From assembly GCA_038501195.1 (NCBI GenBank), contig JBBPUQ010000004.1, positions 1,488,001 through 1,552,000 on the forward strand: a stretch of 64,000 nucleotides of DNA. The letters run 5' to 3'. Positions 46,291-56,000 of the stretch are shown here, piece by piece (position 1 is the first letter of the stretch; every line of letters starts with the position of its first letter). Under the pieces are notes generated by a model. The model ran no database searches and was not told the origin of the DNA. It was given only the letters and a program-made list of their open reading frames with translations. A program made the position numbers and the translations under genes. Source of the DNA: Nemania diffusa. Lineage: Eukaryota > Ascomycota > Sordariomycetes > Xylariales > Xylariaceae.

Positions 46291-46905
46291 AGTGGGAAGA
46301 CAGCTCGAATTAAAAACAGGTGGTGTAGATATACGATTGAGGTGAAAAGGAGATAAAGAAGAGGTGAGGAGGTGCAGTGAGAAGCAATTGGTTCACAGGA
46401 GAGTCGCACTTCAGGCATACTCGTGCCCAGCCCCACTTTATTTGGAATCGCGAAGGCTCACTAACAACCAAACCAGTCAAACAACCACTGTTAAGGCTTA
46501 CTAGCCATACAACTTGTACTTTTTTTGTATATGCTCCGAGAGAGATTCTTTTTTTTCTACAAGCTTTAGTCTTATAGTGTACTTTACTTACTTCTATGAG
46601 ACTTATGAAGCTATTCGCATATTGCACCTGACCTGATTATACCTCTTTCACTTGTGACATTTTTCTGCTACACTTTGCGCTACAGTTATTTGCATCTATA
46701 CCTAACGATAGGTCGAATTTTATTCATTTTACTCCAGTTCCAAATAGGTTAGCATTAATTAAATCTACTTGAATATATTATTTGTATTTTTGCTTCTATT
46801 ACTTCGATTATGTAGTGACTGCTGCGACAATGACCTAAATCAATAATTTTGTCCAGCGTAGCTTTGTAGGGCAGATGTGGCATGGGGTAGGGAGGGCCAT
46901 ACATA
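46291..46905. other. Intergenic region, no supported gene
   Basis: Upstream region of the kinase-like gene, AT-rich toward 46700-46850. No ORF with recognisable features. Confidence 0.5.
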
Positions 46906-47720
46906 CAGACCACCGACAAAACTATTTCTTCTCCACTTTCCCTTTTTAGTTCGTAGTTTTTAGAAAATTAATATTGCAAAAACTGTATAAGCAATAGATT
47001 AATTGAATTTATTGTATAAAATAATATATTTTTAGCTTAATTAACTTATAAGCTTGATTAAATTTATTTAACCTGATTGACCTAACTGACCTAACCTGAC
47101 TGACCTGACTGACCTGGTTGAATTGACTGACCTGACTGAATTAACTGACCTAGTTGACCTAACTAGACCTGACTGGACCTGATTGACCTGATTGACCTGA
47201 CTGACCTGACTGACCTAGTTGACCTAACTGGACCCGACTGAACTGGTTGATCTGGTTAACCTAACTAGGTCAGTCAAGTCTAGTCAGGTTAACTAGGTTA
47301 ACCAGATCGACCAGGTCAATCAGGTCCAGTCAGGTCTAGTTAGGTCAACTAGGTCAGTCGGGTCAGTCGGGTCAACTAGGTCAGTGAATTCAGTCAGGTC
47401 AGTCAATTCAATTATGTTATAAGCTACGTGTGTGATCTAGCCTGTTGATCGTACGGCTTAGTCAGCCGTTGTTTTTTCGGTCGCAGCTCTGTGTCAGATT
47501 TTATTTAGTACAAAGATTATTTTGTAATAACAGCACGTTTAATCTACTTGTAAACCAGATTAAATTATATTAATTAAGCTAATATTTAAACAGTTTAAAT
47601 TATAATTATATTTTATAAGTAGTATTAGTAATATTTAATGCTAATTGTTTTAAGGTATTAATTGATTTTTCTAAAACCTAAAAACAGAAATTGGAGAAAA
47701 ATAGGTTTGTCGGTGGTCTG
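46906..47720. mobile_element. 815-bp TIR element with central palindromic decamer array
   Basis: The left end begins CAGACCACCGACAAAACTAT and the reverse complement of the right end begins CAGACCACCGACAAACCTAT. The similarity continues with small indels for about 65 bp (46906-46971 against 47657-47720). Inside are AT-rich arms and a central array (47070-47412) of TGACCTGACT-like decamers. The array changes orientation near 47266, so the middle is itself a very large palindrome. No coding capacity. No target-site duplication was found: left flank ...CCATACATA, right flank CCCACCGT... . It is best described as a non-autonomous DNA transposon or fold-back element of unknown superfamily. Confidence 0.75.
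47070..47412. repeat. Inverted array of degenerate GACCTGACTG decamers
   Basis: From 47070 to about 47265 units read GACCTGACTG, GACCTGATTG, GACCTAGTTG and GACCTAACTG. From about 47266 to 47412 the reverse complements appear (CAGTCAGGTC, CAACTAGGTC, CAATCAGGTC). The approximate 10-base period matches one helical turn. The two arms could fold into a long cruciform or hairpin. Confidence 0.85.
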
Positions 47721-49530
47721 CCCACCGTCATGGGGGACTTCAATTTCGGATGCTAGAACTTCTAGTTTTAAAGGCTTTTATACTAATACTTCAACATTTG
47801 TATGCAAAATAACCAACATATAACATCTGAAACTAGAACAACCAGCTTTAAGATAGATATCACAGCACAGACAGAACAATTCAAGGGCGACAACAATCCT
47901 TGCAAAAGAAAACCAGGCCTGCTGAACTAGAGCATTCCTCCCCGAGGAAATTGATTTTGTAGCTAGTGGGATGAGTGATTTGCTTGTGTTAGAAGAAACT
48001 ATGTTACCCGATCTTGAATTAGTAGGCCGTGCAGATGTTGAAATCGACAATGTGCCCGGCTGGGAAGTTATTATGCTATAGTAAGGCTGAAGTCGACGGT
48101 CGCTGTTCCGGCGATATTCAAAGCCGAGGCGCCCACGATTAAAGTACAGAGATAAAAGGAAACATCTATTTCCGATCTAAGGGCAACAGTAGTATCTAAA
48201 GAATAGACCAAATGATGGCTGCTCACAACAGGCCTTTTAATGCCGGCGTTCATATTGTGGCCGATTTCAGACACCTGATGGCTGCTTCTTCATATAGTCT
48301 AGCGCGACGGCAATGGACTTGGTACGGAATCGGCCTCGGAGAACACGTGGTGAAGCCGCCTTGATAAGATGGGATCAAACAGCGCATTGCTGTATCATCT
48401 TACCCTACCTGTGATGTCGTTCAGTCATGTGCCGAGAAAGTCCGAGTATATCCTTTGTGTGACTCGTAACGAGTTGGAGAAATAAGCCTATGGGAGAACA
48501 CAACGGAGAAAAGATTCTCTGGAGATAAAGTACACATATACGAGAGATCTAGAACTACGCCTAGGAGGTTCATGACAGGATGTTGAATAAGTTTATGACA
48601 TTTCGAGGGCAGGGCGATTCTATAAGAACCTCACCTGGTCGATTTGTTAGGAGATCTTGTACAATCAATCATAAGGCTCATAATACGGCATGGATCAGTT
48701 CGGATTAGGACTAGCACGACCTCTGACCAGTATGGAATAGGACCAGTACGGATTATGCCGCGGAACAGTACGATATTTGGACCAGTACGGCTCAGCACCA
48801 TTAAAACTGCGTACTGGGACGACTACTAGACTAGTACTCGTCGTCGACGTCTTAACGTAAACCTCCAGGTAGAGTGGGAAGTCGTTCGAGCCATACGTGT
48901 AAAGACCGTTACATAATGAAATCTGTTTTAGTACATATTACTGTACTCTATAAACGGTCTTCTTTTTATTTTGGTGTACGGAGTAATTACGACCTGAGGT
49001 AGTAGTTACTACGGAGTAGGTACCTAGTGTAAGTACTATCTAGTAGTACTCTGTACAGCAGTAAAATAAAAGTTATGCAAGCGTACGCAGTGTAATTTGT
49101 GAAAAGCGGGGCGTGCTCAGGCTGGGCTCAGGTTTAGCTCATGACCGCTTTCCGGGACCGGGACGCGTTGGTCTGATCTCTGCCTGAAGGCAATTGGCCC
49201 GTGCTCAAAGTACCTAAGCCCCACGCCTAGCTCACAGCATAACTTACATATGTATGTATGTAGGTAGGTACCTAAGGTACCTCTGTACTCTGGTAAGGTA
49301 CTACCAGTATGTAGGTAGGCGTTGCCATCGCCCCAAGGCTGACCCATTAGCCTCATCATCACTACACTCACTACCTAGAGATACTTATTCACCATCACCA
49401 CTACGCACGCCTTCCTCCCGCCAGTTGCAAGTGTCCCCAGCAAGCATCTGTCTGCCAATAACCTCGCCATAAAAAATCCGAAATCGTCAGAGAGCCAGGG
49501 ACAGCCTCCAGTCCGGGAGCACGAGTCAAC
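47721..49530. other. Intergenic region with degenerate repeat, RPT6 promoter side
   Basis: Minus-strand ORFs 47778-48050 and 48071-48274 are not convincing. Degenerate GACCAGTACGG copies lie at about 48690-48800. A short inverted repeat AAGACCGTT/AACGGTCTT lies near 48903 and 48953. TAGGTAGGTACC-rich sequence occurs at 49240-49320, just upstream of RPT6. Confidence 0.5.
48690..48800. repeat. Degenerate direct repeat, GGACCAGTACGGAT-like unit
   Basis: Four or five diverged copies (GACCAGTATGGAATAG, GACCAGTACGGATTAT, GAACAGTACGATATTT, GACCAGTACGGCTCAG) follow each other at irregular spacing. Confidence 0.6.
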
Positions 49531-50765
49531 ATGGCGCTCGACAACTATTACCACAACAAAATCGAGGCGATGAAGCTCGAGATCCTCAAAGGCCAAGCTG
49601 TCCTGCGCCGCCTCGAAGCCCAAAGAAACGACTACAACTCGAGAGTACGATTACTGCGCGAGGAGCTAGGATTACTACAGCAGCCTGGTTCGTACGTTGG
49701 CGAGGTGGTGAAGGTTATGAGCACGAAAAAGGTCCTCGTCAAGGTTCATCCCGAGGGCAAATATGGTATGCATTCATTCGCCACATCACAGGCAATACAT
49801 CTAGTCATTGTTCTCTAATACTCTCGCCAGTCGTGGACGTCGCCGACTCAGTCGATATTTCAAAGCTGACAGTAGGTAAACGGGTGACACTACTATCCGA
49901 CTCCTACAAGCTCGAGAAGATGCTCCCATCCTCCGTCGATCCGCTCGTTTCCCTCATGATGGTCGAGAAAGTACCCGACAGTACATACGACATGATTGGT
50001 GGGTTAGATCAGCAGATCAAGGAAATCAAGGAGGTCATCGAATTAGGTCTCAAGCATCCCGAACTCTTCGAATCTCTCGGTATCGCCCAACCCAAGGGTG
50101 TGTTACTCTACGGTCCACCCGGTACGGGAAAAACACTCCTCGCCCGAGCTGTCGCACATCACACAGATTGCAAGTTCATTCGCGTATCAGGCTCAGAACT
50201 TGTTCAAAAGTACATAGGTGAAGGTTCTCGTATGGTCCGTGAGCTATTCGTCATGGCTCGCGAGCACGCACCATCAATCATCTTCATGGACGAGATCGAC
50301 TCCATTGGTTCGTCTCGTGTGGAAGGTTCATCTGGCGGCGACTCGGAAGTGCAGCGGACAATGTTGGAGCTTCTCAACCAGCTCGATGGTTTCGAGCCCA
50401 CCAAGAACATCAAGGTCATTATGGCCACAAATCGTCTCGATATCCTAGACCCCGCGCTCCTGCGTCCTGGCCGTATCGACCGGAAGATCGAATTCCCGCC
50501 GCCGTCGGTCGAGGCCCGAGCTGACATTCTTCGTATTCATAGTCGGAAGATGAATCTTACGCGTGGCATCAACCTCACCAAGATTGCTGAAAAGATGAAC
50601 GGATGCTCCGGCGCTGAACTCAAGGGTGTCTGTACTGAGGCTGGAATGTATGCCCTGCGCGAGCGGAGAGTACACGTCACACAGGAAGACTTCGAGCTCG
50701 CGACAGCCAAGATCCTCAACAAACACGATGATAAGGAGGTCTCGCTGCAAAAGTTCTGGAAATAA
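49531..50765 (+). CDS. RPT6: 26S proteasome regulatory ATPase Rpt6 (PSMC5)
   Basis: Exons 49531-49765 and 49831-50765 with a 65-bp intron, giving 389 residues starting [18 protein letters not shown]. The N-terminal coiled coil (about 5-55) is followed by the OB domain ([20 protein letters not shown]). The AAA domain has Walker A GPPGTGKT at about 172, Walker B IIFMDEID at about 228, and the SRH with [14 protein letters not shown]. The C-terminus is LQKFWK, without a HbYX motif, as expected for Rpt6. It is one of six ATPases of the 19S base that unfold substrates and open the 20S gate. The AAA part is near-identical to other fungal Rpt6 as I recall them; the coiled coil and OB regions are more divergent (for example [14 protein letters not shown]). 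Length is slightly below the yeast and human proteins. Confidence 0.96.
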
Positions 50766-51954
50766 AAGTCTGGGATCTATTTCACATGTGCAATGGTGTC
50801 TGCCATCTGGGAGAAGGTGGTCTAGTATCAATTTACACTGGCAGCAATCCACTGATAATAAACTCATATGTAGCGCGATGCTAGAGAGAGTTGGGATGGA
50901 TTACAGCTCGGGGCCATTGACCATGTTCATCCCTCCCAGTCTTGTAACATGTATAATCAATCCAAGCGTTCTAAAGATATCGAGGAAAATGAGAGAGCAG
51001 ACAAAAGTCATTCTGTCTTTGATTCTCTTTCGTGCTTTTGTAATTTGGGTGTGAGATTTGACGACACTCGAGTAGGTAGGGATAATACCTAGTCGACGAG
51101 TACGGCAATTAAATCTCGTGCTCATTCTACGTTTCTGACTCACATTTAGAAGTGCCGACAGATTTACAAGTCTACGCATACCACCGACATCGAAAACAGG
51201 TGTCATGCCCTAAGCATGACGCCACTATAGCTTAGGCGTAGCTATCACGTAACAGTTCAGAGGTTTTAAGAGTATTTTAAGTTATGATCGGTTTAATATC
51301 TTCCCGTATCTAATCTTGGGTCAACGAAGGACTAGATGAAGTGCATATTGTAAACGTCGGTGTATGCACCGAATTCTCGATGCTCACGACTATGTATGTA
51401 TGCCTTCGTGTGGAACCGAGCACTAATTTCCCTAACGTGCTGTGTTCTCTAGTATAGTCCAGCCCAGATCCGTGATACCTTATCCTGTTAGTACAAACTC
51501 TGCCAAGGAAATGAAGTTTCTTTATCGTTCCTGTATTCCTGTCCCCCCTACCCGTTCTTATCGAACTAAATATATGTGTGTATGCGCGCGTGAGGTGAAG
51601 CTTGGCGTTGGAAGAATACTGAAAATTTTTATCCCTTTGTTGCCGGGCAGGGATGCTGCCGAAATCAGAGCTCCTACAGCGTAGTAGTGCCGTCCCACCT
51701 GAACCCGATATAGAATGCCAAAACAAAATATCTTTGACGCCTCTTCCGGATGGCCAACCATCCGCCCTGATAGACTAAAGTCGAAGGCTGAAACGCTATT
51801 GATTCAATGCAAATGCAAATGCTGATGCTGATGCGACGTGATGCTAATGGGAAGGATATGCCAGTTCAGAGTCCCGTTCTCTCATTCCCATTAGGCTTCA
51901 GTGAGATGTAGAAAATGGCGTGCGAATTTAATGTAACTCATAGATTGGCGTACA
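50766..51954. other. Convergent intergenic region, no supported gene
   Basis: Lies between the 3' ends of RPT6 (+) and the phosphatase gene (-). Overlapping ORFs on both strands at 51310-51761 share no features with known proteins. A short ATGCAAATGCTGATGC tract occurs near 51810. Confidence 0.5.
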
Positions 51955-54880
51955 TCACCTAGAACCCTGGAAACTTCCGCTTCGAAGTCGACCTCGGTTG
52001 TTGATGCCACCATTGTTCTTATCCTGTAGCCTCCAAATCCACTCCGCGATGCTTTCGTAGCAGAGAACAAATTGTCGTAAGCTTTGTACCATACTAAGCC
52101 GCTGCTTTCTGAAATCCTCCACTGTCGCTTCGATCAAGTCTAGCCCGGTCTCACCGACCCAGCCGCTGTCGACACCCTTGAAGTTCCCAGACAATTCTTT
52201 AGTAACTTTGGTACTATCGTCATGTCTAGCTTTTTTTGGCGATGTCCCGCGATCATCCATGGCCACGTCTCCGTCTGTATCTTTTCGTGTTCTCTTAGTC
52301 GAGGCAAGCCGTTGTCGTTTCAGCATGTCGATAACACTATCAACAGTGCAAAACGTGCCAGTGCGGCCACAGCCAGCCGAGCAATGAACCAATAGGGGTC
52401 GAGCCTTTGCCTCTGACTCAGGCTCGTCAAACCAATTTATCGTCGCCGAATGTTCCGTAGAAATGGATGCAGGAAGCGATTTAGCGTCGATAGGAAGCGC
52501 GGACCTCTGCATGACATTCGCCAATTCCACCAATGCTAATAGATGGGAGGGTTGGGCAGGGGCGCCAAAGTCCGGCCACGAGGGATAATGGAGGTGCGTG
52601 ATTTCACGGAGAGGTTCGAAGGGATGAGCAGAATGGGACATCGCAAATTTCCGAATTATCACATAATGTGCCTCACCCTGTGGCTGTGGCGGGACAGCAC
52701 TGGGGAATTCGAACGCGGTCGTTGTGTTGGCACGCCGGCGACCGGATTCCAAGTTGCTTGTGGCCGATGATGCAGGGACTGGAGTTGAACCCGACTTATC
52801 CATATCCAGGGAAACCTTCTTCTCAGATAATAATTTTAGCTTGAGCGGGCCAAATTCTCGTCCTTGCCAGTAGGGGTGGCATTTGAGCTGCCCGCCCTCT
52901 TGTTCAGCTGTTAACATAACTATGACGCGGACATCCTGATCCCATACTACAGACCAAAAGTCCTAGAATACCAGTCAGTGATTTCTTTTTGCTTGGAAAC
53001 TCCAATACTAATTGACAAACCTCAAATGTTGCGGGTAGTGGGCCTTGAGCGGCAATGTAACGTTTGTGGCTTCGAGAGGCTTGTATATGGCTCGCGTTGA
53101 TGTAGTCGCAGGCTCCAGCTCCAGTGCTAGCTAAGCGCACGCGTGCATGATCAAAGGGAAGAATATCTTTGTACCTATTCTTCCCTCCTTTCTCCACGCC
53201 ACAGAGCTGCACCTTGCCAGACTTTGAGCTTGAAGGGGTCGATGCGTTGAAGGCTGAGTACGCATCATGCATACGTGTTTGCTCGTTGCGTTCGATTTTG
53301 AGGAAACGGGCCGAAACTTTCTTGCCATGGTCTGCTCTCTGGGTTGCATCGCGCAGCCATGGTGGTAGAACGCTGGCGTCCAGGTTTGGTGGGAGTGAAA
53401 TGTCCATCTGTCCGACACCATCCGCTAAGTCCATGTTCTGCCGAATGTTACTGAAAAATGGATTTGGTTGATTCGCACTCGACGGGAGGGCCACGCCACC
53501 GATAACTGGAGCAAAGCTTGGGCGGCCACCTTGAGATGCGGCAACCGATGTGCCACCTCGTTCAGCCGCAGATTGAAGGTCAATAGAGGATGGATAGGCG
53601 GCGGCAAAGGCTTGGAATCCCCCCTTTAACAAGCATGAACAACCGCGGAAATTTTCATTCATAAATTTCTTGAACAAATTCATAGCCGCTGAAGCATCAC
53701 GTTTTTCGGTAGACGAGTTATCATATATGACGAGGTATTTGACATCCGCCCACGCACCAAATTTGGCCTGATCTTCCTCGGTTTGGAGAGTCCTCTGAAG
53801 TTTGTCCAAGTTGAACGTGGCTCGCTTTAGAAGCGTTGTAGGTATGCACAAATTTAAAGCGCCCGGGATCCGTGATTGGGCGTAGAGCGTCGCAACACGC
53901 ACATCTAAAAGTAAAATTTCGCCCTCGGGGGTGTCTTCAAGTAAAGCCTGAAGCTCACTAGGCAATAGCGAGCCTGGTGCTGTACTTTCGAAGGCCGGCG
54001 GTAATGTCTCAGACCGTGGTTTGAGCACTTCTCCTAGCCCCTCGGTCTTGTTGTGAGGTAGCGAAAGCCTGGATTGCCGGTCGTCTCCTTTAGACAGAGT
54101 GGATCTACGCATCGGCTCGAAAGGAGAGTCAGCTGACACAGGCGAGTCAAATCGCGGCATACCTAACGATGGAGCATGCAAGGAGGCCTCGGAATTCCTC
54201 TTCGAATCTGACGACACATAGGCGGAGTCGTGGAGGCTATCTACATCAAGATCAGGCTGACCACCCGTGAGGTCTCGGGACCTCGCGTTCCCAGATTTCG
54301 GCATCGAGACGTCAGAAGCAGCGTCGCTCTGGTTAGTAGGTCGACGTGCAACGGGCGGGCGGAAGACGGATGAAGAAGATGCGAAGTAAGACCCGCTCAA
54401 GCTGAAACCGCTGGTTTTATTAGCATCAACCTGGCGTCTGAAGGCCTCGAACTCGGGATTGGCGTCGAGGGGTACTTGTTTAGGCAGAGCAGCACCAAAC
54501 GACTTGACAGACGAAGTATGAGGGCTCCAGTTGTTGTGAAGGGGGGCGTCGGCCGAGTCGCCAAGGTCACCATGTCTATCCAAGCTGAGGCCGAAGTAGT
54601 TGGGACTCGGCGTACGCGCCTCAGAGAGGATATTAGGAGACACTTTGACGTTCGGGGGAAAGGGCTGGCTGACGGAGTGAGGCCCGCGAGGAGATACTAT
54701 GGGAGGCGCGGCGCGGTTGGAGCGGAAGGATTGGAGGTTTGACTGGAGGTGACGCGAGCCGTGTGAGCTGTGTCCATGGTGCGAGTGAGAAGGGACCAGT
54801 GCTGGTCGCGACGAGGTTTTCATGGTGTAGTGCTGCAAACCCGCCGAGCGGTCGTTGCTTCTCGCTGAATCCGGTGCCAT
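51955..54880 (-). CDS. Dual rhodanese/PTP protein tyrosine phosphatase (Pyp1/Ptp3-like)
   Basis: Exons 53021-54880 and 51955-52962, separated by a 58-bp phase-0 intron, giving 955 residues from ATG 54880. Residues 1 to about 300 are disordered and rich in Ser and Pro. About 305-427 is a rhodanese/CH2-like domain ([23 protein letters not shown]) whose active-site loop lacks Cys ([10 protein letters not shown]), so it is probably a docking module. The PTP domain begins at about 470 with [15 protein letters not shown] and DYINASHI. The WPD loop is at 749-751 (YPSWPDFG) and the signature [10 protein letters not shown] at 813-822, with catalytic C814. A basic/acidic insert separates the signature from the C-terminal helices ([14 protein letters not shown]). 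Fungal relatives (S. pombe Pyp1/Pyp2, yeast Ptp3) dephosphorylate stress MAP kinases; that role is inferred. Confidence 0.92.
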
Positions 54881-55059
54881 CGTAACATATGACGTCGTGT
54901 CGTGTGTTGCCGTGTATGGCTGATATTATGGTATGTTATGCTTTCCTTAGCGATGTCCGACTAACACGACGGTCTCGTTGTTATTATCGATACCCTAGAT
55001 CTTTCCCCCAGACCAACATCTACACACTCTTAGAGGTTTGCCATGATGGCGAATAAAGA

Positions 55060-55175
55060 GATAGCAGTAGTAATAAGGATGAGAAAAAGTAATAGTAGTA
55101 ATAGTAGCTGTAATGGTTGTGGTTGTAGTTGTAGTAGTGGTGGTGGTGTAGTAGGTAGTAATAATAAGAAGTATT
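55060..55175. repeat. Imperfect GTA/GTT/GTG trinucleotide tract
   Basis: Runs of AGTAGTAATAGTAG, GTTGTGGTTGTAGTTGTAG and GTGGTGGTGTAGTAGGTAG make a low-complexity tract just upstream of the phosphatase start. Confidence 0.75.
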
Positions 55176-55389
55176 ATAAATAAAACCGTATGGTAAGAAG
55201 AATGAATATTGATTCGGCGCGGTGATATCAATTGTTTACGGTAGGAATGCCCGTTGGGTTGGAAGCACCGTCGGCTCTACACAGCCAGAATATTACCAAA
55301 CTTAACCGCGAGCTCTTCTCTTCAGGTTCTGTTCGTATACCTATATCAGCAGGCAAACCCACAGCAGGCGTGGCAGCAGTGGCGATGGC

Positions 55390-55442
55390 GGGCGACAATA
55401 GCAATAGCAGCAAGAATAGCAGCAGCAACAACAGGAATAGGT
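55390..55442. repeat. Imperfect AGC/AAC trinucleotide tract
   Basis: Reads as AGCAATAGCAGCAAG, then AGCAGCAGCAACAACAG, on the plus strand. Confidence 0.7.
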
Positions 55443-56000
55443 GGTGACGACAGTGATCGTGGCGTCACAGTACTTGTAGACAGCACGCCAACTACAGAAT
55501 TGTCCGAGGCGGAATTGCGGACCCCAAATCGGCGAGATAATTAAGAGAGAACAAGAGCACAGCTCTTTCTCGGAGATCTTGTCGTTTTTACTTTCGAAGA
55601 GCCAGATGATCTGCAGGAAAAGAGGGGGAGCATAAGAGTTGCTGTTCTCATGCTTCACATCACTCGAAATCGAAAGGGGGGGACTGCTTTAGTTTTGTGT
55701 GTGTGCCGGGTGTGCTGCAGGTGGTGTGTGGAATGTTTCCAGACCACGACGATCATTACCAACGTGTGTGGTGTTAGCCAGTGTCAGTGGGAGTGTGTCA
55801 GTAGGAGACCAGAGACCCAGCTAGAGACTTCGCCAGTGGCTACCGAAGCAGGTAGCAGTCTTATTAGTAACAGGTAGTAAGTAGTGCGCGCGTGTCGTAG
55901 GCGGCGAAGTGGGAAGATGGGAAGATTAGGAAATGGGGGGCCGCGAGCGCGAGACAGAGGATAAGCCAAGACTCCTAAAGAGCATCTGGGCCCTATACAA

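Larger units (their letters stand above)
54881..56000 (-). promoter_or_regulatory. Upstream region of the phosphatase gene with trinucleotide tracts
   Basis: Contains an imperfect GTA/TAG-type tract at about 55060-55175 and an AGC/AAC-type tract at about 55390-55440, both probably in the 5' leader or promoter of the minus-strand phosphatase gene. ORFs through these tracts (poly-Cys, poly-Thr or poly-Ser/Asn frames) are composition artefacts. Confidence 0.4.

Noticed and set aside
47778..48274. Two minus-strand ORFs next to the 815-bp element, considered as transposase remains
   Set aside because: No transposase motif; the upper ORF begins with GTG and neither has a recognisable domain.
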